A stretch of DNA of 64,000 nucleotides from Spizellomyces sp. 'palustris' (lineage: Eukaryota > Chytridiomycota > Chytridiomycetes > Spizellomycetales > Spizellomycetaceae), in contig QEAR01000002.1 in assembly GCA_006535965.1 (NCBI GenBank), forward strand, positions 496,001 to 560,000, given 5' to 3'. A program made the translations under genes and the position numbers. The first letter of the stretch is position 1. Each line of letters opens with the position of its first letter. A model generated the notes under the pieces. That model saw only the letters and a list, made by a program, of their open reading frames with translations, was not told the DNA's origin and did no database searches. Shown one piece after another: positions 47,071 to 61,815 of this stretch.

Positions 47071-48823
47071 TCAACCTGCGCTTCTTGCCATGATCTCTAA
47101 ATCCTCCATCTCCCTCATCTCGGCCTCCAATTTTCCCGGACGCTGGCTTAATTTCATCACCCTGTCTTTGGTCCGGGCATCGATGAGTAACCCCCACAGT
47201 CGTAAGTAGAAAGCTTTTGCCTTCTTCGGGGTTACGTCCTTGCATTGCAGGCATCGTTCAAGAAATTCGCCCTCTGGCAGGCGACAGATTTGACGTCCTG
47301 ATTCTGTGGGACAAAGTATGTCTGGATTCACCTTTGGATACGCCCTGGTTACCCACCCGCGTAAAGTGGCATTGTCCCACGATGCCGGGTCATCGGGGTC
47401 GTTAGATTTTGCACGACGCTTGACGGATGGAGTGACTTTGAGGGGGCCCATAAATCTTAACGTATTTATGGTTTGAGAAGTATCAAGGATGCTATGAAAC
47501 ATGAGAATGACGGCGGTTACCCATCTGCCATCAGAAAGGACCCACAACATAAAAAATTCACCTGGGAGCCAATGTGCCAACAATTACAGTTCGAGATTGT
47601 TTGGCTGATGACAATTCAAACGCATTTTTCAAAAGTACCGTAATTTTGGAGGTTCGGTAAGGCACGTGGACATGCTTCCCGGTGGTGGTAGCTGCCAACG
47701 CCCGACTACGGATACACTCCTTGAGGGCCTGCAGGCTTTTATTGATCTCCTTTGACTCCGCAATCCTTTCTTTATCATGATGCTTTGTATCCCCGCTTCC
47801 CTCGGATCCAGCAAGGTCAATGAGATACAGCATACCATCCTCCATATGGGGTAATCGGCGGTTGGTGATGCGGATTCGACATATGGCATGAGACCGACTA
47901 GATTGACGGTTTTTAGCGGTCGCTTTAGTACGGCGAAGAGAAGATGCCTTTGTGATGAGAGACTGAAAATGCTCGGTGGTTTGGATAATTTCTTCCGTTA
48001 TGTTTTTGATTTGAATCGCACCAAAGGTATCTTCAAGAATATCCACAGTGGCTCGATCGCTCAAAAGGTCATACGCCTGATTACCAAAGAGCTCAAAAAA
48101 AGATAGCTTGATGGTAAAGTCCGCATCGTCGGAAACAGGCGCGGAGGGGTCTTGAAGTAGCCGGTATTCCTTTGCGAGATTGAAGATGTCTCGCGCAACA
48201 CATCGTTCAACCCCTGTTGATTCCAAACTGTGAGCGGAAGTTTGTACCAGATATATAAGGAGCGTACGCTACATACCGGTGAGTGTGTGGGTTTTTCCAG
48301 ATCCCGTCTGTCCATAAGCTAGAAATGTACCCACGCCTCCGCCGAACGCCACGGGAATCAAACCCAACGTGGTCGCTGCAAAGACTTTTTCTGTCTCATC
48401 ATCCGGACCAAAGATCACGTCAGCGTTTACAGTAGTGGTGTTGGCAGTTAATTGCCCATTGTACTTTAGTTTCGGAGCGAACACATGCAAAGAGGGATTG
48501 ATTGCAGCAACCGCAGAGTAATGGCCAGCATTTTCTTCGTCGGGTAGCAGTGGTCGTACGCGAATGCAGACTGTTATATCCACGGTGAAGTCGGCATCGC
48601 GGTCAGCGTCTATGGCTTGTTTCAATGCAGGTGCCGCTAGGATAGGAGCTGGAGCGGGCTGTGCTGCGACGTGAGTTGCAATCACTCTTTCAAATGCTCC
48701 TCTACTGGCTAGAAGCCGTTCCTCTGAAGTTGTGTGGTCAATCATAATGATCCCTGGCCCGCCAGTAGGATCGTCAGGGTGGAAGGCAGGGTGTGGAAAG
48801 GGGGGCCATGGAAGTTGCGGCAC
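47071..48823 (-). CDS. Divergent kinesin motor protein, kinesin-13/KIF24-like
   Basis: Three exons encode about 560 residues. A Pro/Ala-rich N-terminus of 80 residues precedes the motor: ITVCIRVRPLLPDEE, P-loop AYGQTGSGKTHTLTG, switch I KNRQSSRSHAI, switch II LIDLAGSE, and late motor SKITVLLKNAFELSSAKQSR then SILDTSQTINTLRFM. The C-terminal 150 residues are helical and charged (ALKECI before; ARTKDRVMKLSQRP after) without a long coiled coil. PVAFGGGVGTFLAYGQTG resembles the kinesin-13 and KIF24 group but loop differences leave it unassigned. Possible role at basal bodies or microtubule ends; inferred only. Confidence 0.75.
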
Positions 48824-49079
48824 GTGTCCTGTAAGACGCGAGACTCCCGCGGGAACTGCCGCGGTTAATTTCCCGCGTTACTGCGCATCCACGTACGCGC
48901 GTAACTTTGGTCAGCCCGCAGAACTTTTCATCAGATGCAACCGACGCATCAAAGAGACCCAGTGGGAACATGAGTCTCGCATAAAATAGCAGAGAATGAG
49001 CTCTCACTTTTCTTAGCTCTAGATCGTAAATATGACCATTCTAATATATAAGGAATAATGTGAAACCAAGAAGAAAACA

Positions 49080-51170
<2,091 letters not shown>

Positions 51171-52032
51171 TGTTGGAAAGTATTTTGGTTCTGACTAGAG
51201 ACGTGGGGAAATATCAGTTTTCCGACCGGACAATGCGGTTTGCGAGGAATCCTCGTCGGATTTGTGACGGTTCCTGCCGGTTACCGTTACGTACCTCTGC
51301 AAATCAGTGATGAAAACCACGTATAAAATGTATTTGCCAAAGCCTTTACTTTCCAACTTTTAAGTTAACCTCCCACTGGTCGCTGTGTGAACTCGAACGA
51401 CACAGCGGGTCGTTTAGCGCCCTGGTCGCGCCAATCCAGCAGGGCCGCGTGGCTTAAAGTGGCTTATCGGTAGATTTCTGGAATCGATTAAAACTGATTT
51501 AAAACTATGCATAAACTGTTCCGGCCGAGAACGCACAGGGATGGCGAGTAGGAATAAAGATAAAGGCGGATACGTTTAACGTCATAAATTACGAGAAGCC
51601 CTTGAAGGGCACACGATGGGCAATTCGGATGGGCTTTTGGGGTGAGAGTCACCTACCACATGCCATCGTGCACTATCTTTCGAGCCCAACGATCCCCATC
51701 TTGTCCGTTCACAGCGCCTTCCAAGAACAAAGGAACGTCTCCCCAATGGAGATATGGAAGGCTTATCAGACAACATTACCACTGCAGTCAAAAGACTTTT
51801 GCAACGTCCGCTTTTGAATCCTGCTGACGTAATGACCACTGTCCATTCACATTAAGTGTGGCTTGATCCCAGTAGAAGTGTGGAAACCTTTCAGGAATCC
51901 TCGCTTGGGGAGAGTGATCGTGCTTTGTATCTCTGGATATCTGCTTTCGTATAGGAGACGAGCAGCACATACCTTTGAGAATCTTTGCTCTTTGTCAAAG
52001 TAGTGTGGAATTTGGCGCTTTTTTTCTTTGCA
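51171..52032. other. 0.86-kb spacer between LCB2 and RRP41
   Basis: Two divergent promoters. A small plus-strand ATG frame at about 51616 (MGNSDGLLG) can be spliced to a short exon ending near 51816, but the product matches nothing I know and the acceptor choice is arbitrary. No gene supported. Confidence 0.45.
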
Positions 52033-53089
52033 ATGTCCCGCTTGGAGATCATATCGCCCGAAGGTGCAGCATGCGAGGAGATTGTGGGCGGCTGGAAAAT
52101 ATACTAAAGTATAATACCACAGGGCTCCGCGTTGACGGACGTAGGCCTCTGGAACTCCGAAGAGTGCTCTCCCGTACGGCCGTCCTTTCACAGGCTGATG
52201 GCTCTGCGTATATCGAACAAGGGAACACAAAGTGCTTGGCCGCTGTTTACGGTCCCAGAGAAGTGCGCAAGAGATAGTTATTATTTGGGTGTGGAACTAT
52301 GTTAAAACGCTTGCTATCAGCCAACGAAACGAGCAGCCCTATTGCATGATCGGGCGTTGATCAATGTGGAGTACAGTGTGGCCAGCTTCAGCTCTGGGGA
52401 GCGAAAACAAAAGCTACGTAGAGATAGGTACGCAGATATAAGTACAGCTCCATCCTAGCAAGGCCCTATCCATGGGCCATTCTAAACTTGCCAATAGACG
52501 CCTTATGGAAATTGCATCAACTATCAAACGCACATTTGAGAATGTCATCCTTACTACCTCGTTCCCACGATCCGAGATTGATATCTATCTCCAGGTCCTT
52601 CAAATTGATGGAGGTGCTCTTCACACTGCCATTAACGCGGCAACTTTGGCGTTGGTGGATGCGGGCATCCCGATGACGGATTACGTATGTGCTTGTTCAG
52701 CTGGATATGTGAACAATCAAGCCATATTGGGTATGGTGACTTTTCCTAGTGTATTCGAGGATTTTTATCTAACCGGAACGATACCCAATTGGAACAAATT
52801 AAGATTTGAACTATCTAGAAGAATCTGCGGAAATACCAACTCTAACTGTTGCCTTGCTACCAAAGAGTGGCAAAATAACAATGCTCGGAGTAAGTGATTA
52901 TGTGATTCCATTTTGGTACTCTAACTTACCTGTATCTCGACACGACATTAGCTTGAATCGCGACTGCATTTGGATAAGCTTGAACCGGTGATACAACTTG
53001 CGTCGGATGGCTGTCAGCAATTGAAAGAGAGTATTGATGCCACAATACGAGAGTCCACAAAGTCGCTTGCAAAGACAATCTTGCAATAG
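52033..53089 (+). CDS. SKI6: Exosome RNase PH-like subunit RRP41/SKI6
   Basis: Core ring subunit of the RNA exosome. [10 protein letters not shown] joins across an intron to [20 protein letters not shown], then [60 protein letters not shown] and [20 protein letters not shown], ending SLAKTILQ. All are RRP41 signatures; RRP46 and MTR3 lack this start. Six exons, each intron GT-AG. The TAG at 53087-53089 is 99 bp from the convergent PHD-finger gene. Confidence 0.93.
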
Positions 53090-53188
53090 CCTTGGCGATA
53101 TAGGGATACCATGAAATGGTCATAGTGTAGGGCTTGTACATATGCGTGTTTTTACAAACTACAATAGATAAGAAATCGCGCCACTGTT

Positions 53189-55092
53189 TTAAGAGGCGGC
53201 GGCCTTCTTGATAGCGTGACGTAGCTTGCTCCGATCAGGATCTACCTCAGCAGACACGTCAATCAATGCTCGTAGATGCGCCATTATTCCATCCACTCCA
53301 ACAGTGTCCACATTGGGAAACCCTGGCACGGGAGCTAGCCTAAAAAGTAAACCTAGGGTATATCTGACGTTCTCCGCCGTCTGCTGCCGGTCATACTTTT
53401 CTGTTTCTAGTGCCTTCACTTTTCTTCTCAGCTCGACCGACTCTCGTGCGTACTGAGATTTATCGCGTTTAAGGTCTTCAATAGTAGATTTGAGTTCTGT
53501 ATGCCCCTGTTCTAGGTCCTCGTTCCTATGGCTCAGGTTAGTTATCTTCTCCGTAAGTTGTGCAACTCGCGCCGCCAGTTCCGTTTTCTCCTCTGCTCGC
53601 TCCAATAGCTGTTCTTCTTTCCTAACTAATCGCACATCGAGCTCCCGCACTTTGGCCTCTAAGCGAGATCGGGTGTCGTGAAGTTCTTTTCTTTTGCTTG
53701 CAAGTTCCTGTCGAAGATCCTCCATAACCCTGTTCTGTTCGGCCAACTTTAAGCCAAGCTCTTCGGATCGTCGGTCCTTTTCAGCCATGCGTCGAGTGAT
53801 GCTTTCGATTTGGCGGTCTTTTGCAGCCAGCTGTAGCTGGAACGGGTCGTTCAATTGATTAATTTGATATGAGGTGCCTGAATGAGAGTCCCGGTTCGTT
53901 GCAGCAGCGACGGAGCGTGATGATAAATCACCCTGCATGGCAGACGAACGCGGCGCGGCGTACTTTGAAAGATCAGGAAATCGTGTGGGGGTGGGAATGG
54001 TGCGTTTTCTATTTGATTCATCTTGTGATTGCTCAGAGGAAGGTACATTGTTTGCCACTCCATCTCGCTGGTCATTTGATTGGCTTGATTCTGAAAACAA
54101 GCTTTCAGCGAGCAACTCCCTCTCCGTCCTCGCTCGCTTGACGCCTGATACTGGTACAGGAGAAGGGGATAACCGCTTTAACGAAGGGCGCGACCGATAG
54201 AGTGGAACATCTTCCGGCCCGGTTATTGACACAATTTCTACATCTGAAGTGGAGCCAAGTATCGATCTTTGCCTTCGCGGCCCCAGCTTTGGTCGACGTT
54301 TGTGCTGTTCACACAGCAGCATCGCAGAACGAGCACTTTTCTCCCTTGAATACTTCACAGTACCCGCATTTATGGCGCACATAATGTGGAATCGCTTGTC
54401 GCAGCCTTGTGAAGATTTGCATTTCACTGTAACTGCATCTTGACGTCAATAACAACCTACTGGTCATCCAAACTCTAGACAATCCTTACGTCCTTTGGCT
54501 TTGTTACAAATGTAACATTTGTGACGAGCAAGTCTGGTGCGATCTATTTCGATGGGCAACGTTTCCTCAAGTTTCGGGTTCAAAAGTGTGCACAATACAT
54601 GTATGTATTGGCCTGAGGCGGTTGTTTTCCAAAATGCTCCATCCTCGACAGGACAGCATACCACGCTAGTTTTCGAGAAATCTTCATCAGAACATCTCTG
54701 GCAAAACCATGCATCGTCCCCGGACGGAAAGCTGTCGAGGCCATAACAATCCAGATGCAACGCCAGGTTGCAACCAGTTTTGAGGCGCTCTGGGAGAAGT
54801 TTGAGTCCAACAATCAACCTCTATCCGCCGTTAGCGAGCTCGTACCCTGGCCTTCGCAGAAGATTATATCATTCTCTTCATCGACTGGAAGGTATCATGC
54901 GGCTTATAGATTAGGGTGGAAACATGACCATAATGATAACTTTCTGGCCAGAACCGTACATTTGGCATCCCTGCAAATATCACAAGGTCGCTCCAGTATT
55001 TTCTCTACTGCTGATTTCTTGTTGTTGTTGGCAGCGACTCCGGTAGGTCCACGCGAACGGATATGGGTTCGGAGATCTCTCATCTCCAGCAT
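53189..55092 (-). CDS. Extended PHD-finger (PHD-Zn knuckle-PHD) chromatin protein with coiled coil
   Basis: From MLEMRDLRTHIRS, exons give PCDICRDAKFDEENDIIFCE, CNLALHLDCYGLDSFPSGDD and AWFCQRCSDEDF (first PHD), then VVCCPVEDGAFWKT (knuckle), HKCYICNKAKGRKDCLEFG and CDKRFHIMCAINAGTVKYSR with LCEQHKRRP (second PHD). This PZP layout is that of AF10/AF17, BRPF/NTO1 and JADE proteins, which read unmodified histone H3. A Ser/Pro-rich linker precedes a coiled coil of about 200 residues. BRPF and JADE lack such a coil, while AF10 has a leucine-zipper region binding DOT1L, so AF10-like is the closer guess. The N-terminal start is the first good ATG. Confidence 0.75.
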
Positions 55093-55420
55093 TTGTGACA
55101 AAATGGTGAGAGATCTCGCAGGTATTCAGGTGACTAAGCGACCTGGGCTAGATAATCCAGACCACCTTTTGCGCGTCGTATATTCCCTCCAAGCAGTACG
55201 TCAAAGTTGCAGCACTGGTGACAAACAGAAAGAATACCTGCGTCGCTACATGTTTTAGTTTCCTTTATCAAGTGGTCTTTGCAAATCTACGCCGCGTGTG
55301 GGCATCCGGTGACATATAGGAGACACACCCGAGATCAGTCAAGTCTCCATGCAGTAACCCTTTTAGCTCAATTCCAGTAGATCGTGCCTATACCTGTCGC
55401 AATCTCAACCAGACATCATA
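55093..55420. promoter_or_regulatory. Divergent promoter, PHD-finger gene and APC6
   Basis: 328 bp between start codons. Minus-strand frame with CSDAGILSVCHQC stays open but has no ATG, so an extra 5' exon is not supported. Confidence 0.4.
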
Positions 55421-58400
55421 ATGGCATCTCATGCCCCTCCAAAGGTCACAAGAAGGTCGACATTAAGGAGCAAGTCATCAAATACAACCAACCAGATCCC
55501 ACCAAAGACTACCCGAGAAAAGGGAGCGGATAGAACGAAAAAGGCTCAGATAACGTCGAAAACTGGCGAATCATTGGGGGTAATTGAGAGTTTGCGGCGG
55601 TGGAGGAAAGATGCCTGGGACCAGAACTTGTGGTCTACCGCCTCCTACTGGGGAGACAAGATCTTGACGATAGGTGGTGAGTGTTGCGGTGTAGTTTGAT
55701 CATGGGAGAAGGGGCGGTGCATGATGTCAACTAATAACGCTTTGACGCCGACCATTCTTTGATAGGAGAGCCACAGGATTATTACTGGCAAGCGAAGATT
55801 TACTTTGCAACTGGCGAATTTGCACGAGCGGATTACCTGCTTTCTGGAAATCCTGAGGTTCTGGAATCGAGCATCCAATGCAGATACATGGGGGCACTGT
55901 GTGCGGTATGATTGATATTAGAGTAGATTAAGCCGCCTATTCGTTGTATTCCGGCGGCTTATTGAATCTCGTAGGTAAAACTGGGAAAATGGGACAAAGC
56001 TGATACCTTGCTACGGGATAAAGCCGGCAGGAGAGGTTGGTGCATTTAGGAGCCATATCTCCTCTTCGTAGGCTTAATCTCGTCGAATCTTTGATTTCAG
56101 AACGAACCAAGATTGACGAACCTAGTGGGATTAAGGTAAATTGGATGGTCGACTCAAGTCAATGGGGTAATTTAACATCCCGTCCATTTCCCAGCTGGAG
56201 GCGTCAATATGCTATCTACAAGGAATTGTACACAGTCGCAAGGGAGAGCTAAAGCGCGCCAATGAACGGATGAAGCAGGCTGTGATTGAAGATCCACGCT
56301 GCATTGAGGTAATATGCGCTTATATACCTTCCTCTCACCTTTGGTCTGAACTGGACTCTACTGCTTCTCTTGCAGGCATTTAACTGGCTGTTGAACAACC
56401 ATGTCATGAATGTGCAAGAAGGTATGTGGCTTCACAGGACTATACCGGCTCATCTACGCGCGGTTCTTACTTTCCCTCTCCACCTGTGTGAATTTGTAGA
56501 GGAAACTTTTGTAAATACTTTGGATTTTGGAATTTGCGGTCAAGATGCGGACTTTATGAGATCAATGTATCTATCTAGCATAAAGAAGGTTCGTACGTAA
56601 AGGTTGGTGCTTGGCACAACCACGTGCAAATTTCGCATGTAATAAACTTGCACCGTTCAACAGTACGATGAAGCGAAAATCTCTCACCTCGAAACAACAT
56701 ACAAACTGGCGGGAAATAGCGATGTTTTGCATCGCCGTGCGGAGCATCTTTTTGAACAATGTAGATATTCTCAATGCTACGAGATAACCTCACGGTATGC
56801 GGTCTAATCTTGTGATCGCCAGACACACAGATGCAGTTAACATTGCTGATTATTTAGAATTGTGAAGGACGATCCCTTTAATTTAAAGTGTGTGCCAATC
56901 CATGTGTCGTGCCTATCGGAGCTTGGAATGAAGAACGACTTGTTCTACTTTGCGCATCAATTAGTCGAGACGTTTCCAGACAGGGCCTGTACCTGGTTTG
57001 CTGTTGGAGGGTACTATCTTCTTATAAAAAAGAATCTGGAAGCGCGGAAGTACTTTAGGTAAGTGATGTAAGGCATGATATGCTGATATCTGTCAATTGC
57101 TGAGTTCTATCTTGGCAATGTAGCAAATGCACCCAGCTTGACGGAAGCTTTGGTCCTGGGTGGCTCGGATTTGCTCACTCATTTGCTGCCGAGGGTGAAA
57201 CTGATCAAGCAATATCCGCCTACTCTACCGCGGCCAAACTGTTTAACGGGTAGGTTATGGTGACATGGTTATTTCTAACTGACCATTTCTAAACATATAT
57301 TCTTTCGCAGAATACACCTGCCATTGATGTATCTTGGAATGCATTATAGCCTGGTTAATAATCTCGAACTCGCTTCGGATTATTTGCACCTTGCCGAAAA
57401 CATGAACAAGACAGATCCGTTACTGATGAATGAGTTGGGAACTTTATATTCGCGGAAGAAAGAGTACGTCCTTTATTTGCAGAGTTGGTGTACGTTTTTT
57501 CTCACCGTGACCACATTTCCCTTCAACCAGCCATCAGAAAGCCATTTTCTATTTCGAAAGAGCGCTGGTGCTCGCAGATAACACGAATTACACATCGGTA
57601 CAATGGGAAGCCACTTGGTTCAACCTGGCTCTAACACATCGGAAACTTCGGTGAGGATTCCACTTGAGATTAGGTCTCGCGATGGATGGACAATGTTAAT
57701 CAGTCGTGGCATCCAGAAATTATGCCAAAGGTCGTGAGTATATCGACAAGGTGCTTGAGATCAATCACAATCTTTTCGATGCGCATGCACTACTGGGATA
57801 CATCGCCCACGCGGAAAATAAGTTGGAGGCTGCCATAGGCCATTACTCTGATGTAGGTGATAAAAACGAACAAGGCTGACATTGATCGATAGGCACTGAC
57901 GCAATCCCTTTATTAGGCATTATCTTATAATCCCGACGATACCATGTGCCATGATTTGATGAGGGAAGCAATGGCGGATGTTCAATCCGTTTATGATGAC
58001 CCAGAATGTTGGCCACGAAGAGCTGAATTTAATGGGGCGGACGATAGTTTTTTATTACCTCCAGACTTGGAACAGTATCGAGTATTTGAGGACCTCCAGG
58101 GATCGGACTCCGGTCCTTTCGATACGCAAGGGACGCCAATGGGGTCACAGGAGGGGAGTGATATGGACGAGTCGCCATATCCGCAGATATATACCCCAGA
58201 AACTGCCGTGCCAGGATCTCGAACCAGTTTTCCAGAGCGAAGGTCAAACGCAAATAGTTCTCTCAGTAAGACTTCACGAGGTCTTCTAAGTTACGGCACC
58301 GGTAGTGGATCAAAGTCATCACCGAGCGTGACTGGGTCTCCATATGGAGAGGACACGTCATTGGGATCCCCATCTATTGCACGACAACTCGCAACTGGGA

Positions 58401-58645
58401 TATCTAGTTTTGCAGCAGGAACATCAAGTTCCAGATTCACACCCCAGAGGGGACGTCAGTCGCGGAGCAATCCCCGCCTTGGTTGGCCTCCGCGAGATCC
58501 TGGAGGGCTGATATTTGGAAGTTCACCAGTGGGAGCTCCAGTGCCTCAGGCCCGTAGGACTCTACGAGATGTGCGCGGCATGGTGTCTGCTACGCCAAGC
58601 GACGGGGATGTCAGTATGGATATGGAGATTGATGATTTGGAATAA
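55421..58645 (+). CDS. CDC16: Anaphase-promoting complex subunit 6 (CDC16)
   Basis: TPR scaffold of the APC/C ubiquitin ligase. MASHAPPKVTRRSTLRSKSS is followed by WRKDAWDQNLWSTASYWGDK and a run of TPRs: DYYWQAKIYFATGEFARADY, EAFNWLLNNHVMNVQE, VPIHVSCLSELGMKNDLFYF, TWFAVGGYYLLIKKNLEARK, GWLAFAHSFAAEGETDQAIS, PLMYLGMHYSLVNNLELASD and HALLGYIAHAENKLEAAIGH. These match Cut9/Cdc16/APC6 closely. The last exon adds a Ser/Pro/Gly-rich tail of about 200 residues with an acidic end (VSMDMEIDDLE), longer than in many relatives. About thirteen exons. Confidence 0.92.
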
Positions 58646-58850
58646 TCGCCAACTGCTGGTCATGCATGACCGACTAGAATCATCATTCAAATCATCTTTT
58701 GGCTCGCTCACTTATATTCATAAGTGTGAAAACTGTACTATAATAGATTAGAGCTTAGGGTTGTTTACAAGAGTGCTTAACGAATTACTCCGGAAATAAT
58801 TCTTTTGCACACCTAACTCAAGATGACTGTCCTGATATTTCAATCTTTTT

Positions 58851-60380
58851 TTATCGATCTACCTCCATCGGAGTTGCCTCCGTGGCCCCTTCCTCTCCAG
58901 AACGTGACGCCTCCGACGATCCCCCTTGATTGCTCTTTCGCTGTCGCCGATTCCCACCTTTGTAGCTCATATCAAACCATTGATTTGGATGCTCTATAGT
59001 CTCAATTATGACGCCCCCTTCCTCTCCAGCTGCAGCTCTTGCCTGCCTGTGCGCCTGCCCTCGAGTGACTTCGAACAGCTTTGTACAGGCAACCTGGTAA
59101 TGTCCCTCCCGAGCCAAGCGCGCTATATCTGTTATACCACTCTCTGCTGCTCCATATCGATGCATTAGTGCCCGCAGATTGTCGCTTGAAAAGTGTTTGA
59201 AAGGGCAACCGTGATGATCCCCAGGCCCCGGTTGATTTGACGTGATGATCTTCATGCACGAGTATGGAGTATAGTTTGTTCGCTTTCCCTCTGCACCGTA
59301 GTTGTATCGAACATTATAGGCGTAGCCTTTCTGGAACTGGTCATCTGTCATCTTGTGAAATGATTTCCGCCAGAAGAGAAGGGCTTCTTCAAGGGGAAGG
59401 CCAACGCCTTTCAGGAACAGACCATACGTAAGACGGCCCATGTGTTTTAGATGTGCGTCATGTCGGAGGGCTTCGTGAAGATTTCTCATACATGGTGGGA
59501 AATGTGGGACAAGTCCATCAATGTCGTCGCTGGTTACGTGTTCCCTTGGGCCTTCCGAGCCTGGGGTATATGCTTTGGATAAATACTGCTTTGAAATCGA
59601 GTTAAGCACCGGAACAAGTCGATCGTCTTCGTCCATTTGGGGTACGGCTTTTGCCGTAGCTTCAAGTGCGGCGTTAAGGTGAGTTCGGAAGGCGTTGGCA
59701 ACGAGAGTGGGCTGCTCTCGTTCCGGGACATAAGCCCATCCTGCATGCAAGTATACCTGACGTCTACCTACGAGGTCAAGGACCTGTTCAAATGGCACTC
59801 GATAAAAGTTTATCTGCGAGAGCTCATCTGTTGACAGGCCGTGTGTTGCTCGAAGTTCAGTCTCAAGATTCTTTTTCTCCTCTGGGGTGATGACGGACAT
59901 GTCCAGCTGAACGTGCTTGAGGAAGCGGTCACGTTCGACTTGCTCCTCTTGTTTGTATCTGTACATGAACAAAGCAGTCTCTTGCTTGATGAACCATTGT
60001 CGAAGGTCGGTAGTTCTGCAATATGCAAGGCGGAGAATGAAGTGGCTAATGTGGTCCTTGCGACGTTCTTCGTAGAGTTTCTGAGCGCCTACTCGATTGA
60101 TTGTCACGTTGCGTCCAAGATGTAGGTGTTCATCATGTACATTTTGAATGTATTTAGCTGCATCGTCCTCTTTCTTTGACCGGATATATGCCGTTTCAAC
60201 AGCTTTCAGGACCCGAAGACGGTCGAGGGCGAAAGTTTCAAATTCAGTGAGGGTGAGCTCGTAAGGCGGAGGATCGATATAGAAATTCAAGGATGATGGA
60301 TAAGGCCCCAACTTGGGATCTGCGTGCCGGACAACTTCGTAACTGCCTCCTGCTGTGGATGTCCCGCGTTGTTTTAGCAT
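58851..60380 (-). CDS. PRI2: DNA primase large subunit
   Basis: Fe-S subunit of polymerase alpha-primase. A single exon from MLKQRGTSTAGGSYEVVRHA (60380) encodes about 509 residues; the frame is open to another ATG at 60500, which I judge less likely because family alignment begins near YPSSLNFYIDPPPYELTLTE. Family marks: EERRKDHISHFILRLAYCRT and RQVYLHAGWAYVPE. Four candidate cluster cysteines are FPPCMRNL, TPYSCMKI, HGCPFKHF and YQVACTKL. The basic, Ser-rich tail ends ATPMEVDR. Intronless, unlike most neighbours. A short spacer separates it from the divergent M50B gene. Confidence 0.93.
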   Translation of the reverse strand: MLKQRGTSTAGGSYEVVRHADPKLGPYPSSLNFYIDPPPYELTLTEFETFALDRLRVLKAVETAYIRSKKEDDAAKYIQNVHDEHLHLGRNVTINRVGAQKLYEERRKDHISHFILRLAYCRTTDLRQWFIKQETALFMYRYKQEEQVERDRFLKHVQLDMSVITPEEKKNLETELRATHGLSTDELSQINFYRVPFEQVLDLVGRRQVYLHAGWAYVPEREQPTLVANAFRTHLNAALEATAKAVPQMDEDDRLVPVLNSISKQYLSKAYTPGSEGPREHVTSDDIDGLVPHFPPCMRNLHEALRHDAHLKHMGRLTYGLFLKGVGLPLEEALLFWRKSFHKMTDDQFQKGYAYNVRYNYGAEGKRTNYTPYSCMKIITSNQPGPGDHHGCPFKHFSSDNLRALMHRYGAAESGITDIARLAREGHYQVACTKLFEVTRGQAHRQARAAAGEEGGVIIETIEHPNQWFDMSYKGGNRRQRKSNQGGSSEASRSGEEGATEATPMEVDR

Positions 60381-60648
60381 CTTTATAATGTCAGATGCAG
60401 GAGACAAACTGGCAAACCAACCTTTCAAACACCGATTCCGCTGTCCGAGACACGTGATGGGTCGGATATGTTCTGCACTGCCACCCCCGCAGAGTTTCAT
60501 TGCCAGTCCCCGGCAGCTCTGCCGTGGCGGTGTGGCGGAGAAAGTTCAACTGTCTTGGCAAGCCCGTCTTTTAAAAGCTGTAAGCTCCATGGAAGGATTT
60601 CATATTTTGTAAATCCTTGAAATCATACAAGAAGCGAGTTACTTGAAA

Positions 60649-61558
60649 ATGGTGGCCATACCGCAAAATGGAGAAGACCTCGGTACTCATCTGCAACCAT
60701 CACCCGAACAGAAACGCACCATTATTTTCATTGCCGTTTACACTGTTGCTATTACCATACTGTGGAACGTGCCTGTTTTGAAGCAAATTCTTTGGCCTTT
60801 CAAGGTTTGTATGATTATTGATCTATTCCGCTATTATCGAGAAGCCATTTTAATATTGCTGTAGATCGTCACAGTTGCCCTTCACGAATTTGGACATGCG
60901 TCTGCAGGATTATGTACTGGCGCAAAAATCCAGTCAATAACACTTGATCCAGACGAAGGTGGATTGACAAAGATGCGTGGAGGAAATCCATACTGCACGT
61001 TACCTGCCGGCTATATTGGATCAGCATTTTGGGGTGCCCTCATGGTGTTCGCCGGTTTCGATGTTTTGGCGAGCAAAATTGTGTCCGTTTTGATCGGGTT
61101 GGCTATGGTGGCAACTCTGTACTGGGCACGGAATTGGTTGACGAGGGGGATCACGGTGCTGTTCATCGGCCTGATTGCGCTGCTATGGTGGATTAACGGC
61201 GGCTATTATTTGAGATATTTTGTCCTCTTTATGGGGTAAGATTTCCGACAAGCTCCACAGTTTGTCATATATTTTTTGGACTAAAACTTTCCATAATCCC
61301 GGTTCTAGAGTTATGTCTTGTTTATATTCTCTCTGGGATATCATCGAGGACCTCGTAACGCGCAAAGTCAACGAATCTGATGCCTCAAAGTTCTCGCATC
61401 TATGTTGCCGTGGATGCCTTCCACCACAACTATGGGGTGTACTCTGGTTCTTGATATCGCTAGCTTTCTTGGGGCTGGCTGTAGTGGCGGCTTTGTTGGT
61501 GTTTAAGGAGGAGAATACCGGAAGTGGACAGACCACTCCTGGCACGAGTTCATCGTAG
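60649..61558 (+). CDS. M50B-like membrane zinc metallopeptidase
   Basis: Three exons encode about 250 residues. MVAIPQNGEDLGTHLQPS leads to a span (IIFIAVYTVAITILW). Exon 2 begins IVTVALHEFGHASAGLCTGA with the zinc motif HExxH (HEFGH). LDPDEGGLTKMRGG and LPAGYIGSAFWGALMVFAGF follow, typical of the M50B-like group (Pfam Peptidase_M50B), then further spans and a final one (LWFLISLAFLGLAVVAALLV). The group is widespread in fungi and plants. It may be an intramembrane protease, but some members may be inactive; the third zinc ligand cannot be assigned by eye. Confidence 0.85.
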
Positions 61559-61815
61559 AAGCTTTAGACTCATTGTAGAGAATACTTATATAGAGTTTGA
61601 CTTGGTTTCTATTATGTACTTTTTAATATCAGTCGGTAAGCATTAGGATCGTACTTCGTACTAAGCCTGATACCAATGAGCGTTAAGAACCTAAAACATC
61701 CCAGAAGTTCATGTTGTATAATAACTTCCAGATCTCTGACTACTAGGTAATATGTCGTGACATCCTGATATGAATGTAATGCATAACTACCGATTCCTCC
61801 ATCCGACAACACCTA

